Part shown: positions 35,254 to 43,747 of the stretch, piece after piece
Layout of the letters: each line of letters begins with the position of its first letter
How positions within the stretch are numbered: the stretch's first letter is position 1
Assembly (NCBI GenBank): GCA_036383255.1
Contig: DASVOS010000004.1
Span: 372,001-436,000 of the forward strand
Source of the DNA: Gammaproteobacteria bacterium
GTDB taxonomy: Bacteria; Pseudomonadota; Gammaproteobacteria; Natronospirales; REEB76
Length of the DNA: 64,000 bases
Direction of reading: 5' to 3'
Notes under the pieces: model-generated
Told to the model about the DNA's origin: nothing
What the model saw: only the letters and a program-made list of their open reading frames with translations
Databases searched by the model: none
Translations under genes and position numbers: made by a program

Positions 35254-35688
35254 TCAGCGCATCGAAGCCTTGTCCAATACCGCCATCGTGATGCGCGAGA
35301 CGCACACCAGGCGGTCCTTGCCGTCCGTGATCCTGATCTCCCACACCTGGGTGGTGCCGCCCAGGTGCAGCGGTCGCGCGGTGCCCTTCACCTCGCCCTC
35401 GCGCATGGCACGCACGTGGTTCGCGTTGATCTCGAGACCTACGCAGAGCTGCCTGTCACGGTCAACCACCAGGTTCGCGCCGGTGCTGCCGAGCGTCTCC
35501 GCCAGCGCCACTGAGGCGCCGCCGTGCAGGATGCCGGCGGGCTGCTTGGTACGGCTGTCCACCGGCATCACGGCCGAGAGATAGTCCTCGCCCACTTCCG
35601 TGTAATGGATACCGAGGTGGCTCACCAGCGTCTCCCGCTGGTAAGCGTTGAGATCCTCGACGGTGAAGGGTTTGAACCAGATGGCCAT
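35254..35688 (-). CDS. Hotdog-fold acyl-CoA thioesterase (PaaI/YdiI family)
   Basis: The 144-residue protein has the hotdog core with LGIHYTEVGEDYLSAVMPVDSRTKQPAGILHGGASVALAETLGS; HGGASVALAET carries the catalytic acid of the MenI/YdiI-PaaI group. The C-terminal strand has GTTQVWEIRITD. Members hydrolyse aromatic or fatty acyl-CoA. It converges with the 34747 gene (15 nt between the stops). Confidence 0.85.
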   Translation of the reverse strand: MAIWFKPFTVEDLNAYQRETLVSHLGIHYTEVGEDYLSAVMPVDSRTKQPAGILHGGASVALAETLGSTGANLVVDRDRQLCVGLEINANHVRAMREGEVKGTARPLHLGGTTQVWEIRITDGKDRLVCVSRITMAVLDKASMR

Positions 35689-35720
35689 GCCCTGAGCCTA
35701 ACTCAGTCTCGGGGGAGAAA

Positions 35721-35837
35721 TACTGACTCAGGGTCAGTAAGAAAAGATTCCTGTCCGGCCTTGCCAAGTCTGTAGTACTGTTGTATATCTGCATAACACC
35801 TAGGAGAGGAGGTGGCCGGCCAGGATGGACGGCCGCC
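35721..35837 (+). promoter_or_regulatory. Promoter and hairpins upstream of the DUF885 gene
   Basis: TTGCCA (35761-35766), 17 nt and TATATC (35784-35789) form a good sigma-70 promoter. Upstream, TACTGAC/GTCAGTA (35721-35727 and 35733-35739) is a perfect inverted repeat. In the leader, GGTGGCCG/CGGCCGCC (35811-35837) forms a hairpin whose loop carries CAGGATGG, like the AGGGAT-loop hairpins elsewhere in the window. Confidence 0.6.
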
Positions 35838-35880
35838 GTCCCGAGCGACTCCACCAAAACCACACACAGAGGAACGTCCC

Positions 35881-37635
35881 ATGAGATCCAAACTTCTGAC
35901 GCTGGCCGTGAGCCTGGCGCTCGCCGGCCTCAGCCAGGCTGCCCTGGCGGAAAGCCAGCCCCCGGCCTGGGTGGCCGAGAGCAACCAGGACACCCAGATC
36001 CTGCTCAAGACCTTCGCCGACTTCGCGCCGGAATCCGCCGGCCAGGTCGGGGTGGACGGCCTCGACGACCAGGCCACCAACCTCACCCCCGACTTCATCG
36101 CCCGCCTGAACGCCGCCCTGGACGCCGACGTGGCGCAGTTCAACGCGCTCATGGCGAAGACCACGGACCCGCACGTGAAGCAGGACCTGCAGATCCTCAT
36201 CACCGCCGCGAACAACGCCAAGCACGACAACGAGCTGGGCCACAAATACCTGCTCAACTTCACCGACGTGCCGCAGCTGGTGTTCGGCGGCACCCGCGCC
36301 CTGGTGGACCCGCAGATCCCGCTGGAACGCCAGCAGAAGGTGGTGAAGCGGCTCGAGGCCTACGCCGGCATGCTGCCGGGCCGGCCCTCGATCTTCGACC
36401 AGGCCAAGGCGCTGTTCGAGGCCGACCTCAAGCGCCCCGGGCTCGTCGGACCCTACAAGGGCGAGATCGAGCAGGACCTGCAGGACCAGCCGCACTACGT
36501 CAGCGGCCTGAAGCAACTGCTGAGCCAGAGCAAGGTCACCGGCTGGGAGCCGGCCTTCGCCAAGCTCGAGGCCCAGATGAACGACTACATCGCCTGGGAG
36601 AAGGCGGTGGTGCTGCCGCACGCGCGCACCGAGAGCCGCTACCCGGCGGAAGAGTTGTATGCCAACAACCTGCACGACCTGGGCGTTGACGAGGATCCGC
36701 GCGCCCTGATCCAGGAAGCCGAGTTCTCCTTCAGCGAGATCCAGCACCAGCTGGAGTTCGTCGCCGCGCAGGTGGCCAAGGAGCACGGCTACAAGAGCAG
36801 CGACTACCGCGACGTGATCCGCGAGCTGAAGAAGACCCAGCTCAACGGCAAGGACATCCTGCCGTTCTACAAGAAGCGCCTGGCGGCCATCGAGGCCATC
36901 ATCAGCAAGGAGCACATCGTGACGCTGCCTAGCCGCGCCATGGTGATCCGCATGGGTTCCGACGCCGAGTCCGCCCAGCAGCCGGCGCCGCACATGAACA
37001 CCCCGCGCCTCATCGGCAACACCGGCGAGTACGGCGAGTTCATCCTGCCCGACAACGCCGGCCAGAAGGGCGGCATGGATGACGACACCTTCGACGCGGC
37101 GGCCTGGACCTTGACCGCCCACGAGGGCCGTCCCGGCCACGAGCTGCAGTTCGCCAGCATGATCGAGGGCGGCACCTCCATCGCCCGCGGCGTGTTCGCG
37201 TTCAACAGCGCCAACGTGGAAGGCTGGGCCCTGTACTCGGAAGCCGAGATGCAGCCCTACGAGCCCATCGACGGCCAGCTCATCGCGTTGCGCGACCGGC
37301 TGCTGCGCGCCGCCCGCGCGTTCCTGGACCCGATGGTGAACCTCGGCATGATCACGCCGGCGGACGCCAAGGCGTTCCTGGAGCGTGAGGTGGTGCTGTC
37401 GCCGGCCTTCGCCAAGGAGGAGGCGGACCGCTTCGCGTTCCGTGCCCCCGGCCAGGCGACGAGCTATTACTACGGCTACCACAACTTCATGACCATGCGC
37501 GGTGCGGCCCAGGTGGCGCTGGGATCGAAGTTCAACCGCCAGAAGTTCAACGACTTCATCTTGAGCCAGGGTCTCCTGCCCCCGAGCCTGATGCAACAAG
37601 CCGTGAACGAAGAGTTCATCCCGAGCCAGAAGTGA
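35881..37635 (+). CDS. Secreted DUF885 family putative metallopeptidase
   Basis: The 584-residue protein starts at 35881, with GAGGAAC upstream and a signal peptide ending AALA. DUF885 proteins are large helical zinc-peptidase-like proteins; the hallmark HEGRPGHELQ is present near residue 415, followed by NVEGWALYSEAEM, the probable third metal ligand region. Activity has been shown for few members, so the peptidase role is inferred. An intrinsic terminator follows. Confidence 0.82.
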   Translation: MRSKLLTLAVSLALAGLSQAALAESQPPAWVAESNQDTQILLKTFADFAPESAGQVGVDGLDDQATNLTPDFIARLNAALDADVAQFNALMAKTTDPHVKQDLQILITAANNAKHDNELGHKYLLNFTDVPQLVFGGTRALVDPQIPLERQQKVVKRLEAYAGMLPGRPSIFDQAKALFEADLKRPGLVGPYKGEIEQDLQDQPHYVSGLKQLLSQSKVTGWEPAFAKLEAQMNDYIAWEKAVVLPHARTESRYPAEELYANNLHDLGVDEDPRALIQEAEFSFSEIQHQLEFVAAQVAKEHGYKSSDYRDVIRELKKTQLNGKDILPFYKKRLAAIEAIISKEHIVTLPSRAMVIRMGSDAESAQQPAPHMNTPRLIGNTGEYGEFILPDNAGQKGGMDDDTFDAAAWTLTAHEGRPGHELQFASMIEGGTSIARGVFAFNSANVEGWALYSEAEMQPYEPIDGQLIALRDRLLRAARAFLDPMVNLGMITPADAKAFLEREVVLSPAFAKEEADRFAFRAPGQATSYYYGYHNFMTMRGAAQVALGSKFNRQKFNDFILSQGLLPPSLMQQAVNEEFIPSQK

Positions 37636-37652
37636 CCTGACCCGAAGACCAG

Positions 37653-37691
37653 CCGGCCCCGTCGCGCGAGCGGCGGGGCCGGTTCTTTTTT
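37653..37691 (+). terminator. Intrinsic terminator after the DUF885 gene
   Basis: CCGGCCCCG and CGGGGCCGG form a perfect 9-bp stem with a 12-nt loop, followed by TTCTTTTTT. Confidence 0.88.
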
Positions 37692-37741
37692 GCGGCAGGC
37701 GTTCGGCGCTATCATCGTCCCGAACAAGACCGGGAGGACCC

Positions 37742-37843
37742 ATGGCCACCAGGAAGAAGACCAGCAGGAAGAAGAAGGGCGGCACCGGCACCGGCAGGAC
37801 CGGGGCAAGGAAGAGGCTCAAGCACAAGAAGAAGACAGCTTAG
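37742..37843 (+). CDS. 33-residue Lys/Arg-rich small protein
   Basis: ATG at 37742 follows GGGAGGA by 4 nt and opens a 33-codon frame that ends in TAG at 37841-37843. The product is extremely basic: about half the residues are Lys or Arg (MATRKKTSRKKKGG... ending KHKKKTA), with a Gly/Thr linker in the middle. Lys and Arg are spread as in the nucleic-acid-binding tails of histone-like or ribosome-associated proteins. The next gene starts with GTG on the following base, so they are co-translated. Function is unknown. Confidence 0.6.
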   Translation: MATRKKTSRKKKGGTGTGRTGARKRLKHKKKTA

Positions 37844-38233
37844 GTGGACCTCGAGGACCTGAGGAGGGATCACGACGAGTTCACCGGCAAGGCCAGCGAC
37901 GTCGCGCGGCAGCTGGCCTTCGCCGGCATCGCGCTGGTCTGGATCTTCCGCAGCGGTGAGGGGCGGGAGGCCTCGCTGCCGGCCGCGCTGCTCTTCCCGA
38001 CCGTGCTGCTGGTGTCCGCGCTGGCGGCGGACCTGCTGCAGTATTTCCTGGGTTCGGTGGTGCTGGGCTTCTACGTCGCCGCCCGGGAGCGGCAGCTGGG
38101 GCCTCTCAGCAAGAAGCAGTTCGAGAATCCCGCCTGGCTGCCGTGGACCGCGGACATCCTGTGGTTCGTGAAATGCGGCCTGGTCATCGCCGCCTACGTG
38201 GCGATCTTCGTCTACGTCGCGAAGTTGTTCTGA
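37844..38233 (+). CDS. Small membrane protein with three hydrophobic segments
   Basis: The 129-residue protein starts with GTG directly after the stop of the basic small protein. A short amphipathic N-terminus (DLEDLRRDHDEFTGKASDVARQ) precedes a hydrophobic stretch around residues 25-40 and helices around 45-75 and 108-128. No family is recognised. Zero spacing to the upstream gene points to a two-gene unit. It converges with the SDR gene, with 9 nt between the stops. Confidence 0.65.
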   Translation: MDLEDLRRDHDEFTGKASDVARQLAFAGIALVWIFRSGEGREASLPAALLFPTVLLVSALAADLLQYFLGSVVLGFYVAARERQLGPLSKKQFENPAWLPWTADILWFVKCGLVIAAYVAIFVYVAKLF

Positions 38234-38242
38234 ACCGGAAGC

Positions 38243-39001
38243 TCAGCTGCGCAGATACGAAGCGCCATTTATATCCAGGATGCAGCCGCTGGCGAACATC
38301 ATGCCGTCGGCGGCGAGGTGCAGGATCGCCTCCGCCACTTCCTCCGGCGACGCCACACGGTTGAAGGGACTCTGCCTGCGGATGCCTTCTCCGACCGGCC
38401 CCTCCAGCAACTCCGCCACCATGTCGGTGCTGACGAAGCCCGGCGCCACCACCCCCACGAAGATGTTCCAGGGCGCGAAGGACTGGGCGAGCGACTGGGA
38501 CAGCTGGTTCAGACCCGCCTTGCTGGCGCCATAGGCCGGCGCCTCCGGTTCGCCGCGGAAGGCGCCGCGGGAGGAGACGTTGACGATGCGTCCTCCCCCC
38601 TGCTTCCTCATCACCTCGGCCGCGAGGAAGCACAGGTTCGCCGGCGCCGTGAGGTTCGCGCCCAGGGTGTCGCGCCAGGTGGCCTGCCAATCGGCGTAGG
38701 AGAGGCCGGGGATGGGCTTGAGCTGGTAGATGCCGGCGTTGTTCACCAGCACGTCGAGGCAGCCATAGTGGACCGCGACCTCGCGCACCAGTTTCTCGCA
38801 GGCGACGGGGTCAGTGAGCTCCGCGGCGAAGGACCGGTGGCCCTGGCCCGGCAGCTTTGCGGCCACGCCGTCGCCCGCGCCGCCCGCCTTGCGCTGGTGC
38901 ACCGCCACCCGCGCGCCCGCGGCGGCGAAGGCCTGCGCCGCGGCGAGGCCGATGCCGCGCGTGGCACCGGTCACCAGTACCGTCTTGCCCGTGAAGTCCA
39001 T
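38243..39001 (-). CDS. SDR-family oxidoreductase (FabG-like)
   Basis: The 252-residue protein has the classical short-chain dehydrogenase motifs: cofactor loop TGATRGIG (residues 12-19), NNAG, catalytic Ser in VNVSS, YGASK (Tyr and Lys), and PGFVSTDM. It resembles 3-oxoacyl-ACP reductase-like enzymes, but the substrate cannot be assigned. It is divergent from the carboxylesterase across 57 bp. Confidence 0.85.
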   Translation of the reverse strand: MDFTGKTVLVTGATRGIGLAAAQAFAAAGARVAVHQRKAGGAGDGVAAKLPGQGHRSFAAELTDPVACEKLVREVAVHYGCLDVLVNNAGIYQLKPIPGLSYADWQATWRDTLGANLTAPANLCFLAAEVMRKQGGGRIVNVSSRGAFRGEPEAPAYGASKAGLNQLSQSLAQSFAPWNIFVGVVAPGFVSTDMVAELLEGPVGEGIRRQSPFNRVASPEEVAEAILHLAADGMMFASGCILDINGASYLRS

Positions 39002-39030
39002 GCCGGTGCTCCCGTGAAGTCACGGGATGA

Positions 39031-39051
39031 TAACAAAGGAGTTGTTACAAT
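39031..39051 (+). promoter_or_regulatory. TAACAA/TTGTTA inverted repeat overlapping a -10 box
   Basis: TAACAA (39031-39036) and TTGTTA (39042-39047) form a perfect inverted repeat 5 nt apart. TACAAT (39046-39051) overlaps its right arm and ends 7 nt before the esterase ATG. This suggests a leaderless transcript controlled by an operator between two divergent genes. Confidence 0.5.
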
Positions 39052-39058
39052 CCTCCGC

Positions 39059-39727
39059 ATGAGCGAGCTGCTTCCCACCGTCGAGGTCCAGACCGGTCCC
39101 GCGCCCGTCGCCAGCGTCATCTGGCTGCATGGCCTGGGCGCGGATGGCCACGACTTCGAGCCCATCGTGCCCGAGCTCAGGCTGCCGCCGGAACTGCAGG
39201 TGCGCTTCGTGTTCCCCCACGCGCCGGTCAGGCCCGTGACGCTCAACAACGGCTACCCCATGCGCGCCTGGTTCGACATCGTGAAGATCGGCGCCAACCA
39301 GCCGCGGGACGTGGCCGGCATGCAGGCCTCGCGCGCCGCGGTGGAGGAGCTCATCGCCCGCGAGAACAGCCGTGGCATCCCCACCGCGCGCATCGTGCTG
39401 GCGGGCTTCTCCCAGGGCGGCGCGGTGGCGCTGTTCGCGGGCCTGCAGCATCCGGACAAGCTCGCTGGCATCATGGCGCTCTCCACCTGGCTGCCGGTGA
39501 CGGAGGGCATCGGCCTGAAGCCCAGCGCCGCGAACCTCGCCACGCCGATCTTCTGGGGCCATGGCATCCAGGACCCGGTGGTGCCGCTCATCCTGGGCGA
39601 GCAGACCCGCAATGCGCTCACGCAGCTCGGCTGCGTCATCACCTGGCATTCCTATCCCATGCCTCACAGCGTCAGCATGGAAGAAGTGGCGCATATAGGC
39701 GCGTGGCTTCAATCGGTTCTCAGATAG
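39059..39727 (+). CDS. Carboxylesterase/phospholipase family alpha/beta hydrolase
   Basis: The 222-residue enzyme is of the EstB/acyl-protein-thioesterase-like group. It has the oxyanion motif WLHGLGADGHDF, nucleophile GFSQGG, acid in HGIQDPVVP and His in MPHSVSMEE. The start at 39059 was chosen because homology begins at SELLPTVEVQ and a TACAAT box lies 7 nt upstream; the longer open frame upstream is non-coding. It hydrolyses short-chain esters; the physiological substrate is unknown. Confidence 0.88.
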   Translation: MSELLPTVEVQTGPAPVASVIWLHGLGADGHDFEPIVPELRLPPELQVRFVFPHAPVRPVTLNNGYPMRAWFDIVKIGANQPRDVAGMQASRAAVEELIARENSRGIPTARIVLAGFSQGGAVALFAGLQHPDKLAGIMALSTWLPVTEGIGLKPSAANLATPIFWGHGIQDPVVPLILGEQTRNALTQLGCVITWHSYPMPHSVSMEEVAHIGAWLQSVLR

Positions 39728-39736
39728 CAGAACCAA

Positions 39737-39855
39737 TGCGGCACAGGGATGTACCGCACGCGAGCCAAGCACGTCCGTGCTTGGCTCGGCGGAGCGAGTC
39801 TGCACATGCGCCGGACTCGCGAGATGAAAAATCCAGGGATGGATTTTTCGTCATC
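39737..39855. repeat. Run of four hairpins between the esterase and tamB
   Basis: There are four consecutive stems. TGCGGCAC/GTACCGCA has loop AGGGAT (39737-39758). A perfect 12-bp CGAGCCAAGCAC/GTGCTTGGCTCG has loop GTCC (39761-39788). GCGAGTCTG/CGGACTCGC is imperfect (39794-39819). AAAAATCC/GGATTTTT has loop AGGGAT (39827-39848), extended by a GATG/CATC outer pair. The last reaches the tamB stop. They may end both convergent transcripts and belong to a repeat family with AGGGAT loops. Confidence 0.7.
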
Positions 39856-42800
39856 AATGCTCAAGGGTATAGATGATGTCGGCGCTGTTGGCGGCGCCGG
39901 TCTGCGCCTGGAGGATCCACTTGGTGCTCAGGGTGTAGATGACCCTGAAGAAATAGAACGGGTCGTTGATGCCCTGGCCATAGCTCACGTATAGCCGCGG
40001 CGAGAGATACTTGCCCAGCATCCAGGACGGCGTGTAGGTGCCGCCGTTCTGCACGCTCTGGATGCTGAAGTCCGAGGCGATGCTGCCGCCGCCCAGCGGG
40101 ATGGTGACGTTGATGGCCTGGCTCTGGTTCGCGCTGGCGTTGGAGTTGCTGGACAGGCTGCTGGCCGTGACCACGCCGGGGGTGGAGAGCGCGGAGCCGG
40201 TGCCCTCCAGGCCCGGCGTGCCGAACAGGAGATAGTTGGTCATCTGCGCCTGCGGCAGCGGCGGGTCGGAGAACAGCGTCACCAGCGGATCGCGCAGGGT
40301 GCCGCGCACGATGACGCCCACCTTCTGCTCCACGCTGCCGAGCTGCACCAGCTCCGGGTGGGTGGCGGCGCGCACCGCGCGGATGTCGAGGGCGGGGTCG
40401 GAGATCGGCCCGCCGGTGAACATGAGCCGACCGTATTCGATGGCCAGGCTCTGCTTGATCGCCTTGTACTCGTACCGCCCATCCTCGATGCCGAGTTCGC
40501 CGTTGCCGGTGGTGGCGTGGCCCGGTTCGTCGCCCGCCGTCACCGCGCCCGTGACCCGGCCCGAGAGACCGAAACCGTTGACCCGAACGTCGGGGCCCAT
40601 GATCACCCTCACCTGCGAGCGCAGGTGCCATTTCTCTTCCGGCAGCCCGCCTTCCTCGCCCACGATCACCTGGTCCGCTGACACCTGCGCGCTGCCGGTG
40701 AGGTCGCGGGGCCGGATGTCCGCGTGCGGCACGGTGACGCTGCCGTCCACCCGCAGGTTGCGGCCGTCGGCGGCGAAGCCGATGTCCGGCGACAGGTCCA
40801 GCTGGGCCTCGGGTATGTCCACGCTGCGGAAGTCCTGGCCGCGCAGCCGCCCCTGCACATGCCAGGTGCCGCTGTCGCGCCGCGCCGAGGCGGTGAGCGC
40901 GAGGTCGCCCCCACCGGAGCGGGCGCCGCCCTCGAGCTTGAGCAGGTCGCCGTTGCCGTCGAGCCTTAGCTTGAGGTCGGTCATGTGCAGGCCGATGCGC
41001 GCCACCGTCACCTCGCCGCCGCTGAACGTGGCGTTGCCGGCGAACTGCGGGTCGGCCGGCGTGCCGGCCAGTGCCACGTCCAGCGTGAGCCGGCCCTTGG
41101 CCTGGCTCACCTGCGGCAGCAGCGCCGGCACCAGCTCGAAGTCATGCATGTCGCCGCGGATGCGTCCGCTCAGGCGCTGCTCCGCGCCGGCGATGCGCAC
41201 GTCGGCGTTGAGGTCGCCGCCGTCGCTGAGCCGCCAGGCCACGCGTCCGGTGGTGAGGCGGGGGTTCACGTGCAGGTGCGCCTCGCCGCCGGTGTAGTCG
41301 AGCAGCGTGATCTCCTTGCCGCCGGCGCTGTTGCTGACGCGGCCCGGCGAGAGCCGCGCGTCCAGGTCGAGGTGGTGGTTCTGGGCGCCGCCGCCCGCCG
41401 TGGCCGTCGCATCCAGCGTGCCGGCGTAGGCCAGGCCCGGCGGCAGCAGCGACTGCAGCGAGCCCAGGGGCAGCGCCGTGAGGGAGCCTTGCGCCTTCCA
41501 GCGCTGCCTGTCCGCTTCCAGGCTCGCGCAGGCCCGCGCCTTGTCCTGCATGAGGCAGGCGAGCGGCAGCTTCAGCACGTGGGGCGCGAGCGTCAGGGAC
41601 CAGGGCGTGGCAGCGTGCCACGGCCCTGCGCCCGCCGGCGTCACGTCCACGTGGGCTAGCGTGCCCTGCCAGTTCTTGTCCGCGTAGGCGCCGTCGCCTG
41701 CGAGGTGCAATGCGCCGCGGTCCGAGTCCATGTCCACCCGCAGTGTGTGATGGGCCAGGCTGCCGTCGGCGCGGGCGTCGAGCTGGCTGAGCTGGATGCC
41801 CGGCATAGCGACGCCGACGCCGCGCAGCAGCGCGCCGCCGCCCGTATCGCCGCTGGCGCGGGTGCTGAAGTGCAGGCCCTCCGCCTGCCAGCGGTGCCAG
41901 GCGAAACGGGTGAGGTCGAGGTCCGCCTGCAGCAGCGTGTAGTGGCGGCCCGCGTCCAGCTTGCCCTGGCTGTGCAGCGCGCCGGAAGCATCGGGCCAGG
42001 CCTGCGCGAGGTCCGGCGCGTCCACCCGCCAGTTCAGGCGGGTGCCGGCGTTGTCGCCGTCCAGGTGCAGCGCGTCGTCGCCGAGGCGCGCATCGAGCTC
42101 GACTTGCTGCCAGTCACCGCCGGTGAACGCCGCGTTGCCGGCGGCGAGCAGCGGGCTGCCGCGCAGCGTGCCCTTGAGGGTCTGCAGCTTGAGCTGCGTG
42201 CGGGGCGGCGCGCCTGCCGGCAATTCACCCGCGCCGTCCAGCACTGCCGCGAGCGTGCCGGGCCACTGCCGGGACAGGCGTGAGGTATCCGCCCCGGCCA
42301 CCTCGGCATGGGCTTGCCAGTGCCGGCTCGCCTGCTGGTAGCGGCCGGAAGCCGTGAGCCGTCCGCCGAGCCAGCGGCCCGTGAGCTTGTCGAGGGTGCC
42401 GCCGGCGAGGTCGCCGTGGGCGGCGAGCAGCCAGTGCCCCTGGGGCAGGAGCGGCTTCATCCATGCTTGCTTGAGCTTCGCATCGCCGCGCAGGCCGCTG
42501 GCGTCCGCCGTGAGCGTCCAGGCGTGCGTGCCGTTGCGGGCCAGGCGCAGCGCCGCCTGCACCTCGGCCTTCGGCGCGATGGCGCCGTTCAAGTCGGCGC
42601 GCCACGCGTCCCGGTCTCCCTCGAGTCTCAACTGGCCCTGAGGCGAGACGATCTCGGGCGCGTCCAGCGGCCAGCCAAGGTCACGCCAGCCGCCGCTGAG
42701 CGAAGTGCGCGCATCCGCGGTGAGGCCTAGGCTGCCCTTGAGGTCCACGCGGCCGCCGTTGGCGAAGTCCAGGATCAGCGTGCGCAGGCCCAGCGCCTCG

Positions 42801-43747
42801 CGCTTCAGCGTCGCGTCGAAGCGTGCGTTGGCGCCGTGCACGAACGGTGCGCCCCGCAGCGTGGCCTCGCCCTTGAGCGCGGTGGCGGCGAGGCCGCCGC
42901 GGAAGCCGAGGCGCGTGTCGAGCCCGTAGTCCGGCCAGCCGGCGCGCACCTTGCCGAGCTCGAGGCGCGCGAGCTTGAGCTCGCCGCCCCAGGTGGGCGC
43001 CGTGAACGCGTCCTTCAGCGTGCCGGTGAGGCTCGCCGCGTAGGGCGCCGCCAGGGTCTGGCTCAGGGTGAGCGCCCGGTCATCGCCCTTGATCTCGGTG
43101 TGGCCGTGCAGCGCCGCCCAGCCGGGCTGGGTGTAATCCCAGTCCAGCGACGCGTCCACGCCGTAGCCGTGGCGCGGGGCGAGCCGGGCGTCGCCCTGCA
43201 CCGTGAGCTCCGGCCCGCGGGCTTCCAGCTCGTGCACCTGGATCGCGTCGTTGTCCACCCGCGCGCTGAACGCGAGGCTGTCGAGCCGGACCGGCGGCGC
43301 CGTGGGGGAGGGCGAGAACGTGATGTCGCTGGCCTCCACCCGGCCGAGCGACAGGCTCACGGGCAGCAGCGGCATCACCGGCGGCTGGAGCGGGAACGTC
43401 AGCGGCTTGCCGGGCCCGGCGGAGCGCACCTCCACGCGGACACCTTCCGCCCGCACCGTGCTCAGGGAGACGCGGCGTATGAACAGCGCCACCGGCCGCC
43501 ACTGCAGCGTGAGCGTGTCGATGTGGGCGTGCAGCGAGCCCGAGGTCCAGTCCACGCCGTGCAGTACCATGACGCGGTCGAGCGCGCCCTCGCTGGATTG
43601 TACGTGCAGCGCGCCGTGGGTCCGGGACTCGGCCTGTGACAGCGCCCAGCGCAGCGCGCTGCCGCTGCGCAGCCAGAGGGTGAAGCCGATCAGCGCCACC
43701 AGCAGCAGCACCGCGAAGGCCAGCAGCAGGCGCATGAGCCGCTTCAC
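39854..43747 (-). CDS. tamB: Translocation and assembly module inner-membrane component TamB
   Basis: TamB is a long beta-taco protein that spans the periplasm, partners TamA and is implicated in phospholipid transport to the outer membrane and in autotransporter assembly. The 1297-residue protein has a single N-terminal membrane anchor (LLLAFAVLLLVALIGFTLWL), many AsmA-like repeats and the conserved C-terminal DUF490 region (GTLRDPLVTLFSDPPLPQ, MTNYLLFGTPG, YGQGINDPFYFFRVIYTL). Its ATG overlaps the tamA stop by 4 nt. Confidence 0.93.
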   Translation of the reverse strand: MKRLMRLLLAFAVLLLVALIGFTLWLRSGSALRWALSQAESRTHGALHVQSSEGALDRVMVLHGVDWTSGSLHAHIDTLTLQWRPVALFIRRVSLSTVRAEGVRVEVRSAGPGKPLTFPLQPPVMPLLPVSLSLGRVEASDITFSPSPTAPPVRLDSLAFSARVDNDAIQVHELEARGPELTVQGDARLAPRHGYGVDASLDWDYTQPGWAALHGHTEIKGDDRALTLSQTLAAPYAASLTGTLKDAFTAPTWGGELKLARLELGKVRAGWPDYGLDTRLGFRGGLAATALKGEATLRGAPFVHGANARFDATLKREALGLRTLILDFANGGRVDLKGSLGLTADARTSLSGGWRDLGWPLDAPEIVSPQGQLRLEGDRDAWRADLNGAIAPKAEVQAALRLARNGTHAWTLTADASGLRGDAKLKQAWMKPLLPQGHWLLAAHGDLAGGTLDKLTGRWLGGRLTASGRYQQASRHWQAHAEVAGADTSRLSRQWPGTLAAVLDGAGELPAGAPPRTQLKLQTLKGTLRGSPLLAAGNAAFTGGDWQQVELDARLGDDALHLDGDNAGTRLNWRVDAPDLAQAWPDASGALHSQGKLDAGRHYTLLQADLDLTRFAWHRWQAEGLHFSTRASGDTGGGALLRGVGVAMPGIQLSQLDARADGSLAHHTLRVDMDSDRGALHLAGDGAYADKNWQGTLAHVDVTPAGAGPWHAATPWSLTLAPHVLKLPLACLMQDKARACASLEADRQRWKAQGSLTALPLGSLQSLLPPGLAYAGTLDATATAGGGAQNHHLDLDARLSPGRVSNSAGGKEITLLDYTGGEAHLHVNPRLTTGRVAWRLSDGGDLNADVRIAGAEQRLSGRIRGDMHDFELVPALLPQVSQAKGRLTLDVALAGTPADPQFAGNATFSGGEVTVARIGLHMTDLKLRLDGNGDLLKLEGGARSGGGDLALTASARRDSGTWHVQGRLRGQDFRSVDIPEAQLDLSPDIGFAADGRNLRVDGSVTVPHADIRPRDLTGSAQVSADQVIVGEEGGLPEEKWHLRSQVRVIMGPDVRVNGFGLSGRVTGAVTAGDEPGHATTGNGELGIEDGRYEYKAIKQSLAIEYGRLMFTGGPISDPALDIRAVRAATHPELVQLGSVEQKVGVIVRGTLRDPLVTLFSDPPLPQAQMTNYLLFGTPGLEGTGSALSTPGVVTASSLSSNSNASANQSQAINVTIPLGGGSIASDFSIQSVQNGGTYTPSWMLGKYLSPRLYVSYGQGINDPFYFFRVIYTLSTKWILQAQTGAANSADIIYTLEH

